DNA of 43,261 nt from NCBI GenBank assembly GCA_030451825.1, contig JAKDNL010000005.1, positions 1-43,261 of the forward strand, given 5' to 3'. Source of the DNA: Pseudonocardia sp. GTDB taxonomy: Bacteria; Actinomycetota; Actinomycetes; Mycobacteriales; Pseudonocardiaceae. The notes under the pieces were generated by a model that ran no database searches, was not told the DNA's origin, and saw nothing but the letters and a program-made list of their open reading frames with translations. Within the stretch, counting starts at the first letter, position 1; each line of letters starts with the position of its first letter. Below are positions 27,321 through 42,077 of this stretch, piece after piece. The position numbers and the translations under genes are program-made.

Positions 27321-27922
27321 TCACCGGGCCGGGCGTCGGGCGGCGGGCGTCCTGTGCGGTGCTCGCGGTCGGGGTGCTGCTGCTCGTCCCGGCGACGATC
27401 CCGCCGGACGCGGTCGGCGGCACCGTCGCGGCGATCCCCGCCGGAACGGCCCGCCCGGCCGCGGCGCCGCTCCCGGCGGCGGCGCCGGTCCGGGTCCGGT
27501 CGGCGGCGATCGGCCTGGACAGCGCGATGATCCCGCTCGGCCTCGACCCCGCAGGTGCCCTCGACGTCCCGCCGGACGGCACGGCGACCGGCTGGTACAC
27601 CGGCGGCCCGGCACCGGGGCAGCTCGGCCCGGCCGTACTGGCGGCGCACGTCGACTGGGACCACCGGCTCGGGCCGTTCGCGCACCTGCGCGCGCTGGAG
27701 CCCGGCGACCTGGTCGAGGTGGACCGGGCGGACGGGCGGCGGGCGACATTCGAGGTGCAGGCCGTGCGCCGCTACCCGAAGGACCGGTTCCCGACCGACG
27801 CGGTCTACGGCGACCTGCCACGCGCAGGCCTGCGCCTGGTCACCTGCGGCGGGGCGTTCGACCGCGGTGCGCACAGCTACGACGACAACATCGTCGCGTT
27901 CGCGGCGCTCGTCACGCCCTGA
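27317..27922 (+). CDS. class F sortase
   Basis: VRSAAIGLDSAMIPLGLDPAGALDVPPDGTATGWYTGGPAPGQLGPAVLAAHVDWDHRLGPFAHLRALEPGDLVEVDRADGRRATFEV...GLRLVTCGGAFDRGAHSYDDNIVAFA; catalytic His, Cys (TCGG) present; GTGA overlap with upstream gene. Confidence 0.9.
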   Translation: MITGPGVGRRASCAVLAVGVLLLVPATIPPDAVGGTVAAIPAGTARPAAAPLPAAAPVRVRSAAIGLDSAMIPLGLDPAGALDVPPDGTATGWYTGGPAPGQLGPAVLAAHVDWDHRLGPFAHLRALEPGDLVEVDRADGRRATFEVQAVRRYPKDRFPTDAVYGDLPRAGLRLVTCGGAFDRGAHSYDDNIVAFAALVTP

Positions 27923-27998
27923 GCGCGGCGGCACGGGTACCCGGCCGTGCGCCCGGCCCCGGCTCCCACCGGACGCCCGGCGGATGCCGCGCCGGGCG

Positions 27999-29303
27999 TC
28001 AGTCCGGGCGGGGCCCCACGTAGACCCCGGCCGGGCGGAAACGCAGCCCCGGCTCGCGGTACTCCTCCAGCGCGTGCGCGACCCACCCCACCGTCCGGGC
28101 CACCGCGAACATCGCTTCGCCCGCGTCCGCGCGCAGGTGGTGGGCGTGCAGGAACGCGGCTAGGGCGAGATCGACGTTCGGCTCCGGCGACGGGCCCCTC
28201 GCCATCCCCGCAACGACGGCGTCCACCGCGGTCAGCACACGCTCCGCCGTCGGGTCCTCCCGCAGCAGCGCGAACAGGACCTGCGCCCGGGGGTCCGGAC
28301 CGCGGTAGATCCGGTGCCCGAACCCCGGGACCCGCACTCCGGCGCGCAGCCGATCCCCCAGCGCGGCGACCGGGTCGTCCATCGCCTCGGCGAGGAACCG
28401 GTGGGCGAGGCTGCTGACCAGGCCGTGATCGCGGCCGTCGAGTGCCCCCAGACCCGCCGAGACGACGGCGTGCACGTCCGCGCGGGCACTCGCGGCGACC
28501 CGGGCGGCGACCGTCGACACGGCCAGGCCGTGGTCGGCCAGCAGCACGAGCGCCGCGTCGAGCAGCCGGATCGGTCCCGGGCCGGTGGATGCCGGAGCCG
28601 TCGTCGCCGTCCTGTGCGACCCCGGCATCTTCGGCGCCGGCCGGACCAGCACCGGCCACAGCCGATCGGCGATCGGACCCGGTGTGGCGTCGGCGGCCGG
28701 TCGCTCCCGATCGCCGCACCCCGTCCGCGGCGCGGCGGCCAGGGCGGCGATCGTCGTCCCCAGCAGGGCGGCGGCGGTCCGGGTCACCGCCACCTCGGAG
28801 ATGTCGGCGCGCAGGGGGTCGGCGGCGGCCTGGGCGGCCACGGCGACGCGGATCCGGTCGGTCAGCCGCGCCCCCGACGGCAGCGCCGCGAGCGTCCCGC
28901 GGGCCACCTCCAGCAGCCCAGGATCGGCACGGAACTCCGGCGGATCCGACGTCTCCCAGAGCAGCCCGGCGACCTCCTCCAGCGACCCGCTCCGCGCCAG
29001 GTCCCCGGCGTGCACGCCCCGGTAGTACGGGCCGCCGTCGCCGAGCAGTGAGATCGACGTGCGGATCCGCTCGACCGACCCGGAGGGCTCCCCGGCCTCG
29101 CGCCCGCGCGCGGCGAGACCCTCGACCTCGTCCTGGGCGAACCGGCTCCCCCGCCGCTGCGCGCTGCGCACGCTCGTCAGCATCCCGCGGCTGACGTAGG
29201 CGTACACGGTCTCGCGCTTCACACCGAGCCGCTCGGCCGTCTCGGCGACCGTCAAGTACTGCACCGCACCCCCTGCGACCTGCGACGTTGATCCCGTCAA
29301 CAT
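27999..29303 (-). CDS. citrate synthase-family protein with N-terminal excisionase/MerR-like HTH
   Basis: VQYLTVAETAERLGVKRETVYAYVSRGMLTSVRSAQRRGSRFAQDEVEGLAAR followed by citrate synthase fold: SISLLGDGGPYYRGVHAGDLARSGSLEEVAGLLW...VPGFGHRIYRGPDPRAQVLFALL...NVDLALAAF. Start at 29303 (ATG) or 29264 (GTG). Confidence 0.85.
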   Translation of the reverse strand: MLTGSTSQVAGGAVQYLTVAETAERLGVKRETVYAYVSRGMLTSVRSAQRRGSRFAQDEVEGLAARGREAGEPSGSVERIRTSISLLGDGGPYYRGVHAGDLARSGSLEEVAGLLWETSDPPEFRADPGLLEVARGTLAALPSGARLTDRIRVAVAAQAAADPLRADISEVAVTRTAAALLGTTIAALAAAPRTGCGDRERPAADATPGPIADRLWPVLVRPAPKMPGSHRTATTAPASTGPGPIRLLDAALVLLADHGLAVSTVAARVAASARADVHAVVSAGLGALDGRDHGLVSSLAHRFLAEAMDDPVAALGDRLRAGVRVPGFGHRIYRGPDPRAQVLFALLREDPTAERVLTAVDAVVAGMARGPSPEPNVDLALAAFLHAHHLRADAGEAMFAVARTVGWVAHALEEYREPGLRFRPAGVYVGPRPD

Positions 29304-29345
29304 GCATTGGATCAATATTGACGATTCCATCGTGATGGTCGCACA

Positions 29346-30509
29346 GTGACCGGCATGACCACCACGACAACCGGGCCCGAGGCGATCCCCTCCGGGCTGC
29401 GCGGCGTCGTCGTCACCTCCACCGGGATCGGGGACGTGCGCGGCGACGAGGGCTTCTTCCACTACCGGCAGTACTCCGCGGTCGATCTCGCGCGGACTCG
29501 CACGTTCGAGGACGTGTGGTTCCTGTTCGTGCACGGGCGCCTGCCCTCGCGCACGGAGCGGGACGCCTTCGCCGCCGAGGTCGCGCCGCTTCGGGTACTC
29601 CCGGACCAGCTCCGTGAGGTGCTGCCCGCGATCGCCGCCGCCGGCGGGGAGCTGAACCCCCTGGCCGGCCTGCGCACCGCGCTCTCGCTGCTCACCGCAG
29701 CTCGCGGGATGCCCGCGACCTGGGACGCCGGGCCGGAGCGTCGCCGCGCGGACGCGCTGGCCGTCAGCGCCGTGACCCCGACCATCCTGGCGGCGCTGCA
29801 CCGGCTGCGCCGCGGCGAGCAGCCGCTCGAACCGCGCCCCGACCTGGCCGCGGCCGCGAACTGGCTGTACCTGCTCACCGGCCGCGAACCCGACCCGGCG
29901 CACGCGCGAGCCGTCGAGCAGTACCTGGTGAGCACCGTCGACCACGGTTTCAACGCCTCGACGTTCACCGCCCGGGTGGTCGCCTCGACCGGCGCCGACG
30001 TCGTCTCCGCGGTGGCGGCGGCGATCGGGGCGTTCTCCGGTCCGCTGCACGGCGGCGCGCCGGACCGCGCCCTGGACGGCCTCGACGAGATCGGCGACGG
30101 CTCGCCCGAGGAATGGGTCCGGGCCCGGGTCGGCGCCGGCGAGCGGGTGATGGGGTTCGGACACGCGGTCTACCGGACCCGCGACCCGCGCGCGGGTCTG
30201 CTGCGCGACATCGCCCAGGAGCTCGGCGGCCCGCTGGTCGACCGCGCCATGGACGTCGAGGACCGGGTCGTCGCGACGCTTGCCGAGCTGAAGCCGGGCC
30301 GCCCGCTGTACGCCAACGTCGAGTTCTACGCAGGCGTGGTGATGGAGCTGTGCGGCGTCCCGCGCTCGATGTTCACCCCGACGTTCGCGGTGACCCGGGT
30401 CGTCGGGTGGACCGCGCACGTCCTGGAGCAGGCAGAGGAGCGACGCCTGATCCGGCCGTCGGCACGCTACGTCGGGCCACCCCCGCCGGAGCCGGTGCCC
30501 GCTCCCTGA
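29346..30509 (+). CDS. citrate synthase family protein (citrate synthase 2-like)
   Basis: LRGVVVTSTGIGDVRGDEGFFHYRQYSAVDLARTRTFEDVWFLFVHGRLP...FSGPLHGGAPDRAL...VMGFGHAVYRTRDPRAGLLRDIA...LYANVEFYAGVVMELCGVPRSMFTPTFAVTRVVGWTAHVLEQ. Confidence 0.93.
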   Translation: MTGMTTTTTGPEAIPSGLRGVVVTSTGIGDVRGDEGFFHYRQYSAVDLARTRTFEDVWFLFVHGRLPSRTERDAFAAEVAPLRVLPDQLREVLPAIAAAGGELNPLAGLRTALSLLTAARGMPATWDAGPERRRADALAVSAVTPTILAALHRLRRGEQPLEPRPDLAAAANWLYLLTGREPDPAHARAVEQYLVSTVDHGFNASTFTARVVASTGADVVSAVAAAIGAFSGPLHGGAPDRALDGLDEIGDGSPEEWVRARVGAGERVMGFGHAVYRTRDPRAGLLRDIAQELGGPLVDRAMDVEDRVVATLAELKPGRPLYANVEFYAGVVMELCGVPRSMFTPTFAVTRVVGWTAHVLEQAEERRLIRPSARYVGPPPPEPVPAP

Positions 30510-30510
30510 C

Positions 30511-30921
30511 TCAGTCCCCCCGGGTGTCGCGGCGGATCGGGTGCCCGGGCGGGATCTGGACGAACACGATCCGGGTCCCGTCCGGGTCCGCCGCCCACAT
30601 CTCGTGCAGGCCCCACGGCTCCTCGCGCGGCTCGCGCAGTATCGCGACCCCGGCGTCGACGAGCTCGCGGTGCGTCGCGTCGAGGTCCCGCACCTGCAGC
30701 CACAGCCGCAGCCCGCCGGCGTCCGGCTCGACCCGGCCGTCGCGGGCATCGGGCGCCCCGGACGGCGTGGCGGACACCTCGAGCAAGCCGTTGCCGAGGA
30801 AGAACACGGTCCCTCCCGGGAACTCCCGGGAGATCGCCAGACCCAGGGTGTCCCGATAGAAGGCGAGACCGGCTGCTGGGTCGGCCGGTCGCAGGATGGC
30901 GCGGCTGCTGAGGATCTCCAC
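30511..30921 (-). CDS. VOC family (glyoxalase/bleomycin-resistance-like) protein
   Basis: RAILRPADPAAGLAFYRDTLGLAISREFPGGTVFFLGNGLLEVSAT...LQVRDLDATHRELVDAGVAILREPREEPWGLHEMWAADPDGTRIVFVQI. Confidence 0.92.
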   Translation of the reverse strand: MEILSSRAILRPADPAAGLAFYRDTLGLAISREFPGGTVFFLGNGLLEVSATPSGAPDARDGRVEPDAGGLRLWLQVRDLDATHRELVDAGVAILREPREEPWGLHEMWAADPDGTRIVFVQIPPGHPIRRDTRGD

Positions 30922-30979
30922 GCCGCCAACGGTAGTGGGCCCGTCCGGCGAGCCCGGATGATCGCCGCACGGCGTGAGA

Positions 30980-30989
30980 TTGCTAGCAA
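30980..30989. promoter_or_regulatory. palindromic operator candidate between VOC gene and MFS gene
   Basis: TTGCTAGCAA perfect 10-bp palindrome about 90 nt upstream of the MFS start. Confidence 0.45.
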
Positions 30990-31074
30990 AGCGAACTTTA
31001 CGGTTGCCGCGCCAACCCCGGCGTGGTCACCTGATCGTGTTTTGCACTTCTCTCCTCCCGGACGGAGGTCGGCG

Positions 31075-32508
31075 TTGGCCGACGCGACGACCCGGACCAG
31101 GCCGCTCGTCGCGATCACCGTGCTGGCCTCGTGCGGCCTGCTGGTGTCACTGGTCCAGACCATGGTGGTGCCGTTGCTGCCGGAGTTCCCGCGCCTGATG
31201 GCGGTGAGCCCGTCCACGGCCTCCTGGCTGATCACCGCGAACCTGATCGCCGGCGCGGTGTCCGCCCCGGTACTGGGACGGCTCGGCGACATGTACGGCA
31301 AGCGGCGGATGCTGCTGGTCGCGCTCGCGCTCGTCGGTGTCGGGTCGCTGCTCGGGGCGATCGCACCGAACATCGTCGTGCTGCTGGTGGCCCGCGCGCT
31401 GCAGGGGGCGGCGTTCGGCGTGATCGCGCTCGGGATGAGCCTCATGCGTGACGTGCTCCCGCCCGACCGGGTCGGCAGCGGCGTCGGGCTGATGAGCGCC
31501 TCGCTCGGGTTCGGCGCCGCGATCGGGCTGCCGGTCACCGGCGTCGTCGCGCAGTTCGCGAACTGGCGCTGGCTCTTCGTCGGCGCCGCGGTGATCGCCG
31601 TCGTCCAGATCCTGCTGGTGCGACGCCTGGTGCCCGAGTCGTCGTTGCACGGCAGCGGCCGGTTCGACGCCGTCGGTGCCGTCGGCATCAGCGCCGCGCT
31701 GGTCTGCCTGCTGCTCGCGATCTCGAAGGGCAACGAGTGGGGCTGGACCTCACCGCTGGTGCTGGGCCTGCTCGCCGCCGCGGTACTGCTGGTGCTCGCG
31801 TTCGCCCGCTACCAGCTCCGCGTCCGGTACCCGCTGGTGGACCTGCGTGTCTCGGCCCGTCCGGCGGTGCTGTGGACCAACATCGCATCGGTGCTGGTCG
31901 GGTTCGCGATGTTCACCGGGTTCGTCCTGGCGACCCAGATCCTGCAGGCCCCGGAGGCGACCGGCTACGGCCACGGGCTGTCGCTGATCGTCGCCGGGCT
32001 GGCGCTGCTGCCGATGGGCGCATCGATGGTCGTCTTCGCCTCGGTCTCGGCGACGCTGTCGCGGCTTCGTGGCCCGCGCACCACCCTGATGCTCGGCACG
32101 CTGGTGCTCGGCGTCGGGAACCTCGGGTTCGCGATGCTGCCGACTACGCTCGGCCTGCTCATCGCCGTCAGCGTCTGTACCGCGATCGGCGCCGCGCTCG
32201 CGTACTCGGCCATCCCGCTACTGATCATGCGCGCGGTGCCGGAGAGCGAGACCGCGGCGGCGAACAGCCTCAACACGCTGATGCGCCAGCTCGGCACGTC
32301 GTCCTGCACCGCCGTCGCCACCGCCGTGACGACGGCCAGCGTGATCGACCTGGACGGCCAGATCCTGCCCTCGGGCTTCGCCTACTCGACGGCGTTCGTC
32401 GCCGCCGGCTGCGCGGGCCTGGTCGCGCTGGTGGTCGTCGCGCTGACGCCCGCCCCGTCGGCCTCCGACGCCCTGGAGACCGCCGCGGACCTGGCCGCCG
32501 CCCGCTGA
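31075..32508 (+). CDS. MFS transporter, DHA2/drug-resistance-like
   Basis: TTG start after GGAGG; TTRTRPLVAITVLASCGLLVSLVQTMVVPLLPEFPRLMAVSPSTASWLITANLIAGAVSAPVLGRLGDMYGKRRMLLVALALVGVGSLLGAIAPNIVVLLVARALQG. Confidence 0.92.
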   Translation: MADATTRTRPLVAITVLASCGLLVSLVQTMVVPLLPEFPRLMAVSPSTASWLITANLIAGAVSAPVLGRLGDMYGKRRMLLVALALVGVGSLLGAIAPNIVVLLVARALQGAAFGVIALGMSLMRDVLPPDRVGSGVGLMSASLGFGAAIGLPVTGVVAQFANWRWLFVGAAVIAVVQILLVRRLVPESSLHGSGRFDAVGAVGISAALVCLLLAISKGNEWGWTSPLVLGLLAAAVLLVLAFARYQLRVRYPLVDLRVSARPAVLWTNIASVLVGFAMFTGFVLATQILQAPEATGYGHGLSLIVAGLALLPMGASMVVFASVSATLSRLRGPRTTLMLGTLVLGVGNLGFAMLPTTLGLLIAVSVCTAIGAALAYSAIPLLIMRAVPESETAAANSLNTLMRQLGTSSCTAVATAVTTASVIDLDGQILPSGFAYSTAFVAAGCAGLVALVVVALTPAPSASDALETAADLAAAR

Positions 32509-32550
32509 CCCACCCGTCCGACCTCGATGCCCGTGCGGCCGGGCCCGTGC

Positions 32551-32646
32551 GCGAGCGGTCCCCTCGGGACGCCCCACGCCGGGCCGCTCCTGCGTCGCGA
32601 GGGGACCCTCCGGGACCTTCCGGTGAGCGAGGGGACCCTTCGGGAC
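32551..32646 (+). repeat. three related 20-bp direct repeats in intergenic region
   Basis: gcgagcggtcccctcgggac (32551), gcgaggggaccctccgggac (32597), gcgaggggacccttcgggac (32627); last two 19/20 identical. Confidence 0.75.
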
Positions 32647-32681
32647 ACTGTGGGCTCTCGGACACGGAGAGCAGGACCTGC

Positions 32682-33225
32682 TCAGGTGCTGGTGGCCGGG
32701 CCTTCGGGGCCGATCGGGACGTCGGGGTCGATGCGCAGGGCCGTCATGATCCGGGCCAGGCCCAGGTAATGGCCGGCGACCAGGGCCACCTCGACGATCC
32801 GCTGCTCGTCGAGAAGGCCGGGCAGGGGCGCGTAGTCGACATCGGAGACCTCACCGTCGCGGACCAGGTCGGCGACGAATGCGAGTACCGCGCGCTGGGT
32901 CGGATCGGACGGTGAGCCGTCGACCTCTCCCCGTTCCAGGGCATCGATCTGCTGCCGGCTCACGCCCGTCGCGAGCGCGATCGGAACGTGCTGCACCCAT
33001 TCGTAGCGCTGGGCCAGACGACCGACCTGCAGGATCGTCAGCTCGCGCAGTGACGGGGCGAGTGCGAGGTCGTTCAGCAGCACACCGCCCAGGCGCAGCC
33101 AGGGTTTGAAGGCCGTCCGGGCCTGGGTCATCAGGGGAGAAGACGTGCGCCTGCGGCAACCGTCCCAGTGCGGACGCGGTCTCCGACGGGGCGTTCTCGG
33201 GGTCGACGTACTCCACGCGTGCCAT
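32682..33225 (-). pseudogene. carboxymuconolactone decarboxylase family protein, frameshifted at a C-run (33134-33137)
   Basis: MARVEYVDPENAPSETASALGRLPQAHVFS (frame A) continues as LMTQARTAFKPWLRLGGVLLNDLALAPSLRELTILQVGRLAQRYEWVQHVPIALATGVSRQQIDAL (frame B). Removing one C from ttctcccctgatg restores one ORF. Confidence 0.85.
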
Positions 33226-33343
33226 CGCCCGACCGTAGGTCTCCCCGGCGCCCGCCGCTCTCCCCGGCCGACTAACGGATCATCCACCCTGGACACAAGG
33301 CGGCACGTGACATGCGCGGACGTCGACAATCCGCGACAAACGC

Positions 33344-33358
33344 ACGAGTAGAACTCGT
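33344..33358. promoter_or_regulatory. inverted repeat upstream of KASIII-ACC operon
   Basis: ACGAGT-AGA-ACTCGT perfect 6-bp arms in the roughly 330-bp divergent intergenic region. Confidence 0.35.
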
Positions 33359-33561
33359 CGGTAACGTTTCCGGACGCAACCCACGGGTAACCGTCACCGT
33401 TGACCGACAATGCGTGAGCGTGCACACTTCGGGGTCGGATCACATTTCGAACGAAGGCGTACTGCGGATATCGTCATGGGCACCGCACCCGCTTGATCAC
33501 CCGGCCCGCCCACGCGTGCAGCCTGGTGATTTCCGGCCGCACACACACGCCCAGGAGGCCG

Positions 33562-35526
33562 ATGATGAAACCGTTCGTGGTCAACAGCCATGATCGACTC
33601 GTCTTTCCCGCCAATTTCTTCACCGAACTCGACTTCTCGGTCATCAATGACCTGGAACAGTTCACCGCAATCGTCGAGCGCGATTTCGAGGCGAAAGCAC
33701 CGACCGGGACCGATATCCTGACCCGGATCACCGACGGCTCCTACCCGAGCCGGTTCGAGCTGCTCCGTGACATCGGGCAGAACCTGTTCTGGGTCAACCG
33801 GTTCTCGATGACGATGTTCGAGAAGCGCCCCACCCGCTGGCGCGACCTGCCGCGGCACCGCCCGGACGTCTACCTGCCGGTGCTGACCCCGTGGGAGGAC
33901 GGCGACAAGAAGATCCGCGCCGTGCGCGAGGCGTTCGAGGCCCTCGACCCGGCCTGGGACGAGGCGACCGAGCGCCGCGTGTTCGACCTGCTCTTCGACG
34001 TGTTCGGGCACCGCCGCCACCACGCCACCGAGCTGCCCGCGGTGAAGCCGACCGTCGCCCAGTTCCTGGACACCCCCGGCGCGCTGACCTTCGTCGTCGG
34101 CGAGCACGACCCGGACTACCCGGTCTTCACCCAGACCGAGATCATCGACGCCGCGGCCGAGCGGCCCGAGCTCGAGGCGCTGACCCGCTGGGCGATGGTG
34201 CTGCACAACCAGTACCCGTGGGACCGCGCCGGCACCGAGCTGCGCACCGCCGACCAGATCGGCGACGACGACCACGTGATCGCCTTCCACCCGCGCAACC
34301 GCGACGTCTCGGCGTTCCTGGACCGCGTCTCCGGGGCGCGCCCGGCCCGTCGCCGTCGCGCCGAGACCCCGGCCGAGCCGGTCGCGCCGGTGCGCCCGCT
34401 GCCGCCGGTCCGGGTGCCCGAGACGTTCCGGGTGCAGCCGAAGATCGAGTCGCTGGCCGTCGTGCGCGGCGAGTACGTCTGCGACAACACCGACGTCGTG
34501 CGCAACTCCGCGTTCTCCTGGTCACCGATGAGCGCCGCCGAGATCAGCAAGAAGACCGGCATCGACCGGCGCCGCTACACCGAGCTCGACATCGAGGACC
34601 TGGCACTGGAAGCGGCGAAGGCCGCGCTCGCGCACTCCGGCCGGCGGACCGACGAGATCGGCGCCGTGCTCGTCGCCACCTGCACCAGCGAGCGGCTGAT
34701 CCCGTCGCTGTCGACGTGGCTGTCCGGGCAGCTGGGACTGCTGCAGACGCACTGCTCGGCCGACATCGTCGCCGCGTGCGCGGGGCTGCCCTACGGCCTG
34801 TCCGAGGCCGTGCGCCAGCTGCAGGAGGTGGACCGGCCGGTACTGCTGGTCTGCGTGGAGAAGTTCTCGGACAAGATCGGCAGGGTCCGAACCTCGCGCA
34901 TGATCTTCGGCGACGGCGCGGCCGCGATGGTCGTCGCACCGGCCCCGGACGGCGAGCCCGGCGACGTCGAGGTACTGCAGACCTACGCCTCCGGCCCGGT
35001 CTCCCAGGTGAACTCGATCATCTGGCCGAACCCGGAGTTCGACAACGACATCACCGTCTACGGCCCGGAGGTCAAGGCGCTGGTCGCGCGCTACCTCGCG
35101 CAGATGATCGGCGAGCTCGGCGATCAGCCCGGTCCCGACGGCGCCGGAACGCTGCTGGAGGCGATCGACCTGATCGTCCCGCACCAGGCCAACAAGACGA
35201 TGATCCTGCAGCTCGCGGCCGATGCCGGGTTGTCCGCCGACCAGCTCTACTTCAACATCGAGGAGATGGGCAACGTCTCGGCCGCATCGATCCCGATCGC
35301 GATCTTCGACGCGGTCCGCGACGGGGCGATCACCGGGCCCACCCGGGTGTTCGCGCCCGGTTTCGGCGCGGGCGCCGTGGGTGGCTACGCCGTGCTGCGG
35401 GTGGTCCCCTCCGTGATGGCCCCCGAGGTCACCCTGCCGGCGCCGGACACCGCCGCGGCGTCCACCCGGGCCGGCACCGCGATGGCCACCACCACCGACG
35501 ACGTTCGCATTGCCTTCGGCGAGTGA
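33562..35526 (+). CDS. beta-ketoacyl-ACP synthase III-like protein with about 270-aa uncharacterised N-terminal domain
   Basis: AGGAGG then ATGATG. C-terminal half has KASIII motifs: ISKKTGIDRRRY, ADIVAACAGLPYGL (Cys), LIVPHQANKTMI (His), FNIEEMGNVSAASIPIAI (Asn), APGFGAGAVGGYAVLR. N-terminal MMKPFVVNSHDRLVFPANFFTELDFSVINDLEQFTAIVERDFEAKAPTGTDILTRI... not recognised. Confidence 0.88.
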   Translation: MMKPFVVNSHDRLVFPANFFTELDFSVINDLEQFTAIVERDFEAKAPTGTDILTRITDGSYPSRFELLRDIGQNLFWVNRFSMTMFEKRPTRWRDLPRHRPDVYLPVLTPWEDGDKKIRAVREAFEALDPAWDEATERRVFDLLFDVFGHRRHHATELPAVKPTVAQFLDTPGALTFVVGEHDPDYPVFTQTEIIDAAAERPELEALTRWAMVLHNQYPWDRAGTELRTADQIGDDDHVIAFHPRNRDVSAFLDRVSGARPARRRRAETPAEPVAPVRPLPPVRVPETFRVQPKIESLAVVRGEYVCDNTDVVRNSAFSWSPMSAAEISKKTGIDRRRYTELDIEDLALEAAKAALAHSGRRTDEIGAVLVATCTSERLIPSLSTWLSGQLGLLQTHCSADIVAACAGLPYGLSEAVRQLQEVDRPVLLVCVEKFSDKIGRVRTSRMIFGDGAAAMVVAPAPDGEPGDVEVLQTYASGPVSQVNSIIWPNPEFDNDITVYGPEVKALVARYLAQMIGELGDQPGPDGAGTLLEAIDLIVPHQANKTMILQLAADAGLSADQLYFNIEEMGNVSAASIPIAIFDAVRDGAITGPTRVFAPGFGAGAVGGYAVLRVVPSVMAPEVTLPAPDTAAASTRAGTAMATTTDDVRIAFGE

Positions 35527-35579
35527 GCAGGATGGCAGCGACGCAACATTCGTTCCCGCCGAGGAGTAGTAAACACAGC

Positions 35580-41254
<5,675 letters not shown>

Positions 41255-41255
<1 letters not shown>

Positions 41256-42019
41256 TGACCGCAGTGACCGACACCCACCCCGAGCAGCGCGTAGCGATCG
41301 TGACCGGCGGCGCACGCGGGATCGGCGCCGCCATCACCACGGCGCTGGCGCGCAGCGGCGTGCACGTCGCCGCCGGGTACAGCTCCAACTCCCAGGCCGC
41401 CGAGGACCTCGCCGGCAAGCTCGGCGCCGAGGGTGCGTCGGTCTCGGTGCACCAGGGCAACGTCGGGGAGCCCGACGACTGCAGCCGGGTGGTGTCGGAG
41501 GTGATCGAGCAGCAGGGCCGGGTCGACTACCTGATCAACAACGCGGGCATCACGGTGGACAAGACGGTGCGCAAGCTGACCGTCGAGGACTGGCACGCGG
41601 TGTTGCGGATCAACCTGTCCGGCGCGTTCTACATGTCCAAGGCCGTGCTCGAGCACATGACCGACGCCGGGTTCGGCCGGATCGTCAACATCAGCTCGGT
41701 GATCGGGCAGACCGGTTCGGTCGGGCAGGCCAACTACGCCTCGTCCAAGGCCGGGCTGATCGGCTTCTCGAAGAGCCTGGCGCAGGAGGTGGCGCGCAAG
41801 GGCGTCACGGTCAACTGCGTGGCGCCGGGCTACATCGAGACCGAGATGGTCGCCTCGGTGCCGGAGAAGGTACTCAACAAGCTCCTCGCCAACGTCCCGA
41901 TGGGCCGCCTCGGCCAGGCGAGCGAGATCGCCCGCACGGTGTCGTTCCTGGTCGACGACAACGCCGGCTACATCACCGGCTCGGTGATCTCGGTCAACGG
42001 CGGCCTCGACATGATGTGA
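41255..42019 (+). CDS. SDR family 3-oxoacyl-ACP/acetoacetyl-CoA reductase (FabG/PhaB-like)
   Basis: RVAIVTGGARGIGAAITTALA...LINNAGITVDKTVRKLTVEDWHAVLRINLSGAFYMSKAVLEHM...RIVNISSVIGQTGSVGQANYASSKAGLIGFSKSLAQEVARKGVTVNCVAPGYIETEMV...VNGGLDMM; ATG overlaps ACC stop (TGATG). Confidence 0.93.
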
Positions 42020-42077
42020 TCCACCCCTGACGACGACGGCACCCTCGCCTCCGGGCGGGGGTGCCGTGTCGCGTTCC

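Noticed and set aside
33891-35579. N-terminal 560 aa of the 2454-aa ORF 33891..41255
   Set aside because: Out-of-frame overlap with the KASIII fusion; Arg/Pro-rich; real ACC start is 35580 (or 35532).
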